A stretch of DNA of 13,690 nt, taken from assembly GCA_000431515.1 (NCBI GenBank), contig HF991366.1, positions 53,158-66,847 of the forward strand. Reading direction: 5' to 3'. Position numbers and translations under genes: made by a program. This stretch comes from Clostridium sp. CAG:632. GTDB lineage: Bacteria; Bacillota; Clostridia; Lachnospirales; Lachnospiraceae. The notes below the pieces were generated by a model. The model did not search any database, was not told where the DNA came from, and saw only the letters and a list, made by a program, of their open reading frames with translations. Shown here one piece after another: positions 8,020 through 13,690 of this stretch. The first letter of the stretch is position 1, and every line of letters starts with the position of its first letter.

Positions 8020-8076
8020 TATAGACTCCAGCCCGGATATCCGCGGACATCCGCTACATACTGCTATCTTTCTATA
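8020..8076 (-). other. Hairpin region between leuB and ilvD
   Basis: On the minus strand CGGATGTC (8053-8046), loop CGCG, GATATCCG (8041-8034) form an 8-bp stem with one G-U wobble. It is flanked by TATAGA (8076-8071) and TCTATA (8025-8020), which can pair as an outer clamp ending just before the ilvD ribosome site AAAGGAG. There is no U run, so it is not a terminator. It may affect ilvD translation or mRNA processing. Confidence 0.4.
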
Positions 8077-8081
8077 CTCTG

Positions 8082-9164
8082 TTATAATCGCCGGCAGATC
8101 AGGTCGCCCATTTCTGAACAGCTTACCAATGTCATACCATCATCCATAATATCACAGGTACGGTAATTCTCCTGTAATACCTTCTTGATAGCCGCTTCAA
8201 TGCTGTCCGCTTCTTTATCCATGTCAAAGGAGAAACGAAGCATCATAGCTGCTGACAGGATCGTTGCAATCGGATTCGCCTTATTCTGTCCTGCGATATC
8301 CGGTGCTGAGCCGCCGCTTGGTTCATACATACCGAACTTGGTCTCGTTTAAGCTGGCCGAAGCTAACATTCCGATAGATCCGGTTACCATAGAAGCCTCA
8401 TCCGATAAAATATCACCAAACATATTCTCAGTCAGGATCACATCAAACTGTGCCGGATCCTTAACCAGCTGCATTGCGCAGTTGTCAACCAGCATATGCT
8501 CTAATGTAACTTCCGGATAATCCTTTGCGACTTCCTCGACGACCTTTCTCCATAATCTGGATGAATCCAGTACGTTCGCCTTATCCACGCTGGTTACCTT
8601 CTTCCGGCGCTTCATGGCAATATCAAAGCCCTTAATTGCAATTCGTCTGATCTCGTTCTCATCATAGGTCAGCTCATCATATGCTTTCAGGACACCGTTC
8701 TCTTCTACAGTCTTGCGTTCTCCGAAGTATAATCCACCCGTCAGTTCACGCATGATCATCATATCAAATCCCTTGTCCGAGATCTCTTCCTTCAGAGGGC
8801 ATGCACCCTTTAACTCCGGATATAACACTGCCGGTCGAAGATTTGCAAACAGATTCAATGCCTTACGGATCTTCAGCAGACCGGCCTCCGGTCTCAAATG
8901 TGGAGGAAGCTTATACCATGGCGAGGTAGTTGTATTTCCTCCAATGGAGCCTAATAAAACCGCATCTGAAGCTTTTGCTATCTCGATTGCCTCATCTGTA
9001 AGCGGCACTCCATAAGCATCAATGGAACATCCACCCATCAGAATCTGCTGATAGTTAAATGTATGTCCATACTTTTCACCAACTGTATCCAGCACTTTCA
9101 TAGCCTGCGAGACGACTTCCGGTCCGATACCGTCGCCCTTAATAACTGCTATATTTACGTTCAT
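8082..9164 (-). CDS. leuB: 3-isopropylmalate dehydrogenase
   Basis: 360 residues, the normal length. It oxidatively decarboxylates 3-isopropylmalate to 2-oxoisocaproate with NAD, needing Mg or Mn, in the cytosol. Motifs: KGDGIGPEVV (9-18); LFANLRPAVLYPEL with the substrate arginine; RELTGGLYFGERK; DKANVLDSSRLWRKV; then VDNCAMQLV and FDVILTENMFGDILSDEAS carrying the metal aspartates; GGSAPDIAGQNKANPIATI binds NAD. These mark LeuB rather than isocitrate or tartrate dehydrogenase. The ATG at 9162-9164 has a weaker ribosome site, GGAAGGAAG, about 7 nt upstream. It follows the histidine-phosphatase gene by 63 bp and precedes ilvD. Highly confident. Confidence 0.97.
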   Translation of the reverse strand: MNVNIAVIKGDGIGPEVVSQAMKVLDTVGEKYGHTFNYQQILMGGCSIDAYGVPLTDEAIEIAKASDAVLLGSIGGNTTTSPWYKLPPHLRPEAGLLKIRKALNLFANLRPAVLYPELKGACPLKEEISDKGFDMMIMRELTGGLYFGERKTVEENGVLKAYDELTYDENEIRRIAIKGFDIAMKRRKKVTSVDKANVLDSSRLWRKVVEEVAKDYPEVTLEHMLVDNCAMQLVKDPAQFDVILTENMFGDILSDEASMVTGSIGMLASASLNETKFGMYEPSGGSAPDIAGQNKANPIATILSAAMMLRFSFDMDKEADSIEAAIKKVLQENYRTCDIMDDGMTLVSCSEMGDLICRRL

Positions 9165-9217
9165 GTCTCAACTTCCTTCCTGTTCCTTATAGCGGGTATA
9201 AAAACTTTATCCTATAT

Positions 9218-9232
9218 CATAAATCATTTATG
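9218..9232. promoter_or_regulatory. 15-bp palindrome between the phosphatase gene and leuB
   Basis: CATAAATCATTTATG is a perfect palindrome apart from its central base and covers the stop codon of the phosphatase gene. It could be an operator or, less likely, a short hairpin. The 63-bp gap that follows has no convincing -35/-10 pair, so an internal leuB promoter is not established. Confidence 0.3.
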
Positions 9233-9824
9233 TCGATTTTTCAATGTTTAAATCATTCCGGAAACATTCTTTCATGTTTATAAGATGCTCCCCGTTGTAC
9301 TGAAACCGGACAATCCATGGTTTAAACTCCATGATTCGGAGAAACTCTTCATATCCGTAATCCGGTTTATAATAGTGAATGATCGTACTCAGTGCTGTCC
9401 CATGAGTTCCGATCACAATGGTTTCATCCGGATGCTCTGCCACCAGTTCCCAGAGCTTCCGGAGATTCCTTGTCTGTACCTCCTGCAGGGTCTCACAGGT
9501 CTCATACCGGTATGTGAAATCCTCCCAGGCCCTTTGACTGATCGAGTAGTACTCCTCTCCCTTTGCGAGCAGTGTCCACTCCCGGAATTCTTCCTTCTCC
9601 TCGACCGGAAGGCCGGCTGCCTCTGCGATTGGCCGGACTGTATCTGCAGCCCGCCTGAAATTGCTGGCATATACATGGGTCAACTGACCGATCATCCCCT
9701 GTTTTACCATATAATCCCTTGCCAGATACCGGTCCTGCATTCCCTCTGCTGTCAAAGGGCGATCCTTATCTATGGGATTTGAGTAATCCGTCTGTGCATG
9801 GCGGACAAAATATACCGTTGTCAT
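9228..9824 (-). CDS. Histidine phosphatase family protein, possible phosphoserine phosphatase
   Basis: 198 residues. The N-terminal motif VYFVRHAQTD (4-13) holds the phospho-accepting His9 after Arg8; ASNFRRAADTVRP (53-65) is the second phosphate-binding arginine segment; EEFREW (78-83) carries the acid residue region; IGTHGTALSTII (138-149) holds the second histidine, His141. This is the phosphoglycerate-mutase-like (branch 2-independent, RHG) superfamily. I chose the ATG at 9822-9824 because GGAGAG lies 5 nt before it; an upstream in-frame start lacks one. It is embedded between leuD and leuB in an operon that also has serA and serC but no HAD-type SerB in view. Metal-independent phosphoserine phosphatases of this superfamily are known (e.g. 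Hydrogenobacter), so it may supply that step; this is inference. Alternatives are a general sugar-phosphate or nucleotide phosphatase. Confidence 0.85.
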   Translation of the reverse strand: MTTVYFVRHAQTDYSNPIDKDRPLTAEGMQDRYLARDYMVKQGMIGQLTHVYASNFRRAADTVRPIAEAAGLPVEEKEEFREWTLLAKGEEYYSISQRAWEDFTYRYETCETLQEVQTRNLRKLWELVAEHPDETIVIGTHGTALSTIIHYYKPDYGYEEFLRIMEFKPWIVRFQYNGEHLINMKECFRNDLNIEKST

Positions 9825-9855
9825 CTGTTCTCTCCATATACTTTTATACACACAA

Positions 9856-9906
9856 AGGCCTCCACAAAAAGCACAGGAAATCTTCCTGCACCTTCTGTGA
9901 AAGCCT
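9856..9906 (-). other. 24-bp intercistronic hairpin between leuD and the phosphatase gene
   Basis: In the minus-strand RNA 9883-9906 pairs with 9856-9879 around a 3-nt loop GAU (9880-9882), with no mismatch and seven G-U wobbles. The inner part (GGTGCAGGAA with TTCCTGTGC) followed by UUUUU at 9870-9866 has terminator geometry, but in the full fold the U run pairs with the AGAA segment upstream. It may be a partial terminator that tunes expression after leuCD, or an RNA processing or stability structure. Wobbles would be A-C mismatches on the plus strand, so it is specific for the operon RNA. Confidence 0.7.
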
Positions 9907-9919
9907 ATGAGTAGTCTGC

Positions 9920-10408
9920 TTATTTATGACTGTTAATATAATTTACAAGGCCCTCTGCCTTGATGATTTCCTGCATAAATGGTGGGAAAGCCTGACCCTT
10001 ATACTCGGTTCCCTTTGTACGATCATAGATCATACCGCTGTCAAAATCGATTTCTACTTCATCACCTGCTTCGATTTCCTCTGCCGCTTCCTTACACTCA
10101 ATGATTGGAAGTCCGATATTGATCGCATTTCGATAGAAAATTCTTGCAAAAGTCTCTGCGATCACACAGCTGATGCCGGAAGCCTTAATTGCAATCGGTG
10201 CATGCTCTCTGGAAGAACCACATCCGAAGTTCTTCTGTGCCACCATGATATCACCCGGCTTTACCCGTTTTACGAAGTCCGGATCAATATCCTCCATGCA
10301 GTTCTTAGCCAGCTCTGCCGGATCAGAAGAATTCAGATATCTTGCCGGAATAATAACATCCGTATCTACATTGTCTCCATATTTATGTACAATTCCATGT
10401 GCTTTCAT
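9920..10408 (-). CDS. leuD: 3-isopropylmalate dehydratase, small subunit
   Basis: 162 residues, typical of the short bacterial/archaeal-type small subunit. With LeuC it isomerises 2-isopropylmalate to 3-isopropylmalate. It is the aconitase swivel domain: YGDNVDTDVIIPARYL (10-25) and QKNFGCGSSREHAP (58-71), the substrate-recognition loop with the invariant GCGSSREHAP. The ATG at 10406-10408 follows GGGAGGAATACAGAAT. It starts 19 bp after leuC, the usual tight pairing of the two subunits, and is followed by the long hairpin. Highly confident. Confidence 0.97.
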   Translation of the reverse strand: MKAHGIVHKYGDNVDTDVIIPARYLNSSDPAELAKNCMEDIDPDFVKRVKPGDIMVAQKNFGCGSSREHAPIAIKASGISCVIAETFARIFYRNAINIGLPIIECKEAAEEIEAGDEVEIDFDSGMIYDRTKGTEYKGQAFPPFMQEIIKAEGLVNYINSHK

Positions 10409-10427
10409 ATTCTGTATTCCTCCCTGA

Positions 10428-11693
10428 TTATTTCATTACTTCTGCCGGTCCTGAGATCTTACCGGTAATAGCGGATGCCGCTGCAACTGCAGGGGATGCC
10501 AGATATACCTCAGATTCTACATGACCCATACGACCTACAAAGTTACGATTGGTAGTAGCGACTGCGCGTTCTCCGGCAGCCAGAATACCCATATGTCCGC
10601 CCAGACACGGTCCACAGGTCGGTGTGCTGACAATCGCTCCCGACTCAATAAAGGTCTTTAATAAGCCTTCTTCCATTGCCTGAAGGTAGATTGCCTGTGT
10701 GGCCGGAATGATGATAACACGAAGCCCCTTTGCTACCTTACGTCCCTTCATGATCTCTGCTGCGATCCGGAGATCTGAAATATGACCGTTTGTGCAGGAA
10801 CCGATCACAACCTGATCGATCTTTACATCACCAACCTCATCGATGGTTCTTGTATTCTCCGGCAGATGCGGGAATGCAACGGTCGGCTTTAACTGTGACA
10901 GATCGATCGTATATGTTTCATCATATTCTGCATCTTCATCTGCTTCATATACCGTATATTCCTTTGTAGAATGCTCCTTCATGTATGCAATGGTCTCATC
11001 ATCCACAGGGAAGATACCGTTCTTACCACCGGCTTCGATCGCCATGTTTGCCATAGTAAAACGATCATCCATGGACAGGTACCGAATACCGTCGCCAACA
11101 AACTCCATAGACTTGTAAAGTGCACCGTCTACACCGATCATACCAATGATATGAAGGATAATATCCTTACCGCTGATCCATTCTGCCGGCTTACCGGTCA
11201 ATACGAATTTAATTGCAGATGGTACCTTAAACCATGCCTTACCGGTTGCCATACCCGCAGCCATATCGGTACTTCCGACACCGGTAGAGAATGCGCCCAA
11301 TGCACCATAAGTGCAGGTATGGGAGTCAGCTCCGATCACTGCATTTCCTGCAACCACCAGACCTTTTTCCGGAAGCAGTGCATGCTCGATTCCTACTTCA
11401 CCGACATCAAAGAAATTGGTAATATTATGCTCTGCTGCATACTGTCTTACACATTTGCAGTGTTCGGCACTCTTGATGTCCTTATTCGGAGTAAAGTGAT
11501 CCAGAACCATTGCAATCTTATCTTTATCGAATACTTCCTGATTATTGAACTTTTCCATCTCATGAATTGCTACCGGAGTGGTAACATCATTTCCAAGTAC
11601 CATGTCTAACTTTGCTTCTATTAACTGACCGGCTTCTACCTTATCAAGACCGGCATGTGCAGCTAATATTTTCTGCGTCATAGTCATACCCAT
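10428..11693 (-). CDS. leuC: 3-isopropylmalate dehydratase, large subunit
   Basis: 421 residues, the length of the bacterial/archaeal short LeuC branch. It carries the [4Fe-4S] cluster and catalyses 2-isopropylmalate to 3-isopropylmalate via isopropylmaleate with LeuD. Cluster ligands are Cys300 (VIGSCTNG), Cys360 and Cys363 (TPTCGPCLGG). GADSHTCTYGALGAFSTGVG (121-140) is the aconitase signature; YLASPAVAAASAITG lies near the end. Homoaconitase and 2,3-dimethylmalate dehydratase are close relatives, but leuB and leuD next door settle it as LeuC. I chose the ATG at 11691-11693, 9 nt after AGGAGG; an ATG directly abutting AGGAGG (11702) is too close and another at 11687 is too far. It is the first gene of the operon, divergent from the LysR regulator. 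Confidence 0.95.
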   Translation of the reverse strand: MGMTMTQKILAAHAGLDKVEAGQLIEAKLDMVLGNDVTTPVAIHEMEKFNNQEVFDKDKIAMVLDHFTPNKDIKSAEHCKCVRQYAAEHNITNFFDVGEVGIEHALLPEKGLVVAGNAVIGADSHTCTYGALGAFSTGVGSTDMAAGMATGKAWFKVPSAIKFVLTGKPAEWISGKDIILHIIGMIGVDGALYKSMEFVGDGIRYLSMDDRFTMANMAIEAGGKNGIFPVDDETIAYMKEHSTKEYTVYEADEDAEYDETYTIDLSQLKPTVAFPHLPENTRTIDEVGDVKIDQVVIGSCTNGHISDLRIAAEIMKGRKVAKGLRVIIIPATQAIYLQAMEEGLLKTFIESGAIVSTPTCGPCLGGHMGILAAGERAVATTNRNFVGRMGHVESEVYLASPAVAAASAITGKISGPAEVMK

Positions 11694-11732
11694 TGTTATC
11701 ATCCTCCTTATTTTCATCTAATGACTATTGCT

Positions 11733-11761
11733 ATCGTACCATAGCTTTTGTTATAATTGAA
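11733..11761 (-). promoter_or_regulatory. Predicted promoter of the leuC operon
   Basis: On the minus strand: -35 TTCAAT (11761-11756), 17-bp spacer, -10 TACGAT (11738-11733), with TG one base before the -10 (TGGTACGAT), an extended -10. The predicted start is near 11726, leaving a leader of only ~33 nt, too short for a T-box or a leader-peptide attenuator. A weak -35 suits a gene that needs an activator. Confidence 0.5.
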
Positions 11762-11785
11762 ATACATAATAATAATATTTAATAT
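11757..11785 (+). promoter_or_regulatory. Predicted promoter of the lysR-type gene
   Basis: On the plus strand: -35 TTGAAA (11757-11762), 17-bp spacer, -10 TAATAT (11780-11785), start near 11792. The -35 shares DNA with the divergent leuC -35, and the dyad at 11782-11800 covers its -10 and start, which predicts autorepression. A second TAATAT at 11821-11826 lies too near the ribosome site to be useful. Confidence 0.5.
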
Positions 11786-11800
11786 AACTTTAAGTTATAT
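11782..11800. promoter_or_regulatory. LysR-type operator dyad (ATAA-N7-TTAT)
   Basis: ATATAACTTTAAGTTATAT is a perfect 9+1+9 palindrome containing ATAA-N7-TTAT, the T-N11-A form of LysR-family recognition sites. It is centred at 11791, about 65 bp upstream of the predicted leuC start, the usual position of the primary recognition site of LysR activators, and it overlaps the regulator's own promoter. Confidence 0.7.
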
Positions 11801-11841
11801 CATGTTTGTAAACAGACGTTTAATATAGAAAGGAGCACCCT

Positions 11842-12747
11842 ATGAATCAGAATCTGAATTACTATAAAGCCTTTTATATGGTGGCAAAATATAAAAATAT
11901 CTCAAAGGCTGCAGATGCTCTCTTTATCAGCCAGCCGGCTATCAGTAAATCCCTGTCCCGTCTGGAAGAAAATCTGGGTTGTACCCTGTTTTCCAGAACC
12001 TCCCGCGGTGTTTCCCTGACTGCAGACGGTGAGATCCTGTATGAACGGATCCGGGAAGCCTTCGCTGCTATCGAGGCCGGTGAAGAAGAACTTCGCCACC
12101 GTACAGAGCTTGGGATTGGGCAGCTGCGGATCGGCGTCAGCACGACCCTGTGTAAATATATTCTCCTTCCGTATCTGCAGAACTTCATCCGGCAGCATCC
12201 GCATATCCGCATTACGATTGAATGCCAGTCTACCTTACATACGGTAGAATTACTGGAAAGCGGTCAGATCGATATTGGCCTGATCGGTGCCCCGAAGCAT
12301 CATGGTACACTTACCTTTCTGCCCCTGAAGAAGATCCAGGATACCTTTGTCGCTACCCAGTCTTATCTGGATAACCTCTCCATCCGGGAGCATACAGATT
12401 CCGATCTGTTTCTTTCTGCTACCCTGATGCTGCTTGACGAGGAGAATATCACCCGCCAGTACATCAATGACTATTTCTACCGGAACCAGATCAAAACCAA
12501 TCAGATTCTGGAGGTCAGCTCCATGGACCTGCTGATCGAATTTGCCAAGATTGGCATCGGTGCAGCCTGTGTCATCCGCGAATTTGTCGAACAGGAACTG
12601 AAGGAAAGCACTCTGATCGAAATTCCCATGGCAGAACCAATTGAGAGCCGCAGTATTGGATTCGCCTATTCCAATTCCCACAAGCTCTCAAAATCAGCAC
12701 TTACGTTTTTAAATTCTGTTTTTCCATATCAGGCTCCACCATTCTGA
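11842..12747 (+). CDS. LysR-family transcriptional regulator, likely controlling the leuC operon
   Basis: 301 residues, a full-length LysR-type regulator. The N-terminal winged helix-turn-helix spans about residues 5-65: NYYKAFYMVAKYKNISKAAD, then ALFISQPAISKSLSRLE (26-42, recognition helix) and SRTSRGVSLTADG. A linker helix follows (about 60-90), and residues from about 93 (GQLRIGVSTTLCKYILLPYL) to 296 form the periplasmic-binding-protein-like effector domain, which binds a small co-inducer in the cytosol. AAAGGAG (11829-11835) sits 6 nt before the ATG. It is divergent from leuC with a dyad in the shared gap. Known LysR activators in this position sense pathway intermediates (IlvY senses acetolactate products); here isopropylmalate or a keto acid is a guess. 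It converges on the membrane-protein gene downstream. Confidence 0.93.
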   Translation: MNQNLNYYKAFYMVAKYKNISKAADALFISQPAISKSLSRLEENLGCTLFSRTSRGVSLTADGEILYERIREAFAAIEAGEEELRHRTELGIGQLRIGVSTTLCKYILLPYLQNFIRQHPHIRITIECQSTLHTVELLESGQIDIGLIGAPKHHGTLTFLPLKKIQDTFVATQSYLDNLSIREHTDSDLFLSATLMLLDEENITRQYINDYFYRNQIKTNQILEVSSMDLLIEFAKIGIGAACVIREFVEQELKESTLIEIPMAEPIESRSIGFAYSNSHKLSKSALTFLNSVFPYQAPPF

Positions 12748-12759
12748 TCTCCTGATATG
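12725..12759. terminator. Possible bidirectional hairpin between the convergent genes
   Basis: CATATCAGG (12725-12733) and CCTGATATG (12751-12759) are perfect 9-bp inverted arms around a 17-nt loop that contains the regulator's stop codon. It lies between two convergent genes. No good U run follows on either strand (TACCTTCTGTTTC on the plus side), so terminator function is weakly supported. Confidence 0.35.
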
Positions 12760-12782
12760 TACCTTCTGTTTCTGCTATCTCA

Positions 12783-13690
12783 TTACCGGAATGCTTCCAT
12801 GCCTTCCAGCAGAACGGTCCCGGTAATTCCCATCTGTTCTACTGCCTGCTCCTGATCCACATTGGCATCAAACCGGCGAACCGTCTCATACGGTGTTCCT
12901 TCTCCTGCACCATGTGCCTCTATACAGAGAAATCCCACAACTGCCAGCAATATACCGGCCAGTCCCATTAATACCCGGTTCATCCAACCGGCTCTGTGCA
13001 GCGGAAGCAGCTTCCTTCCAAAGATTCCGAAAAGAATCACCGGTGCAAACATAAGCACCATCCATACCATATCCGCACCTGTACTTTGCAATGCCGGAAT
13101 GATATTCTTCAATATCTGTAACGGATATCCGATATCCATACTTAATAATGCATAGCTCTCATTCCAGCTATGACTGATAATCTGAAAATCAAACCAGCCG
13201 CAGCCAAGAATCAGCAGGATCATACATACTATATGATTCACCTTCTCCGGCAGCCAGGATACTGCCAGCACGATGATACATCCGGCTGCTGCCGCAAAGG
13301 CCGCACTCTGAAATACATTGGTGTCCATTGTCCGATATACCGCAAAATGAAGGATCACTTCCATGTAGATCATCGTCAGTGCCGCATAACATACCGTGCC
13401 CCAGACAGAATCCCGCAATACATTCACCTTGCGTTTTTTATCGTCCTCCGTCTGTTCCGATACCGGTTCTGCCACCGCTGTCTCTTCCTCTACTGCTTCC
13501 GACACTTCTTCCACCGGCTCCGCCTGCTTGTGAACTGCTTCCTCTGCCTGTCGGCGTGCTGCCTCCGCAGCTTCTACTGCAACCTGCCGACGGACAGCCT
13601 CTGCTTCTGCCTCTGCACGCTTTGCTGCTTCTGCTGCCTGTCGCCGCGCCTGTGCTTCTGCTTCCGCTGCCGCCTGCCTGGCCGCTTCTT
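12783..13690 (-). CDS. Five-helix membrane protein, LTA-synthase-like N-terminal domain without sulfatase domain (5' end outside window)
   Basis: The frame is open from the right edge to TAA at 12783-12785, giving 301 visible residues; the start is outside. The first ~58 visible residues are almost only Ala, Glu, Arg and Gln (RRQ at 15-17, 33-35, 45-47), a likely charged helix or coiled coil, followed by an acidic stretch and KKRKVN. Then five hydrophobic segments at about 95-116, 126-146, 151-171, 206-224 and 238-257. After helix five come GTPYETVRRFD and VEQMGITGTVLLEGMEAF, which resemble the linker after the five helices in lipoteichoic-acid-synthase-type proteins, just before the sulfatase domain. 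Here the protein stops, and the DNA beyond is the convergent regulator gene. It is either a truncated member or a stand-alone domain. A GTG at 13512-13514 is in frame but has no ribosome site, so I do not use it as start. Confidence 0.6.
   Translation of the reverse strand, partial: EAARQAAAEAEAQARRQAAEAAKRAEAEAEAVRRQVAVEAAEAARRQAEEAVHKQAEPVEEVSEAVEEETAVAEPVSEQTEDDKKRKVNVLRDSVWGTVCYAALTMIYMEVILHFAVYRTMDTNVFQSAAFAAAAGCIIVLAVSWLPEKVNHIVCMILLILGCGWFDFQIISHSWNESYALLSMDIGYPLQILKNIIPALQSTGADMVWMVLMFAPVILFGIFGRKLLPLHRAGWMNRVLMGLAGILLAVVGFLCIEAHGAGEGTPYETVRRFDANVDQEQAVEQMGITGTVLLEGMEAFR

Noticed and set aside
11694..11726. T-box riboswitch or leucine-rich leader peptide upstream of leuC.
   Set aside because: The predicted leader is about 33 nt, with no space for a T-box and no leader frame with leucine codons.
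1..13690. CRISPR arrays, tRNA or rRNA genes, insertion sequences, phage or plasmid functions.
   Set aside because: No repeat-spacer pattern, cloverleaf, transposase or terminal repeats were seen; apart from the edges the window is an ordinary biosynthetic operon.

Overview
The window reads as a piece of a Clostridia chromosome, most likely a Lachnospiraceae gut anaerobe. The reasons are AGGAGG-type ribosome sites before most genes, moderate G+C with AT-rich gaps, the anaerobe-style enzyme set, and the protein flavours (fungal/archaeal-type aspartate-semialdehyde dehydrogenase, short ACT-type SerA, two-subunit isopropylmalate isomerase). I assign the family from protein recognition only.

Layout: the centre is one long minus-strand amino-acid operon read from about 11,726 down to a terminator near 1,060. 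Its order is leuC, leuD, a histidine-phosphatase gene, leuB, ilvD, ilvB, serC, serA, asd. It covers late leucine synthesis (LeuCD, LeuB), two steps shared by valine and isoleucine (IlvB, IlvD), serine synthesis from 3-phosphoglycerate (SerA, SerC), and the aspartate-semialdehyde step leading to threonine, methionine, lysine and, through threonine, isoleucine. leuA, ilvC, ilvN, ilvE and a classical serB are not in the window. The histidine phosphatase is a candidate for the missing phosphoserine phosphatase step.

A LysR-type regulator is transcribed divergently from leuC. The gap between them holds back-to-back promoter candidates and a perfect 19-bp dyad with the LysR-type ATAA-N7-TTAT form. 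The dyad overlaps the regulator's own -10 and is centred about 65 bp upstream of the predicted leuC start, the textbook LysR activator/autorepressor geometry.

The most unusual sequence events are three. serC is split by an exact 26-nt imperfect tandem duplication that shifts the frame; removing 26 nt restores a 360-residue protein, so this is either a recent lesion or an assembly error. Two long, nearly perfect, wobble-rich hairpins with 3-nt loops lie between operon genes and pair fully only in the minus-strand RNA. A membrane protein at the right edge looks like the five-helix N-terminal half of a lipoteichoic-acid-synthase-type protein that stops where the sulfatase domain should begin.

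The left edge holds a small membrane protein with a tandem-repeat N-terminus (DUF4190-like) and the start of an aconitase-family hydratase. No gene-free stretch exceeds about 200 bases; I saw no tRNA, rRNA, CRISPR array or insertion sequence.
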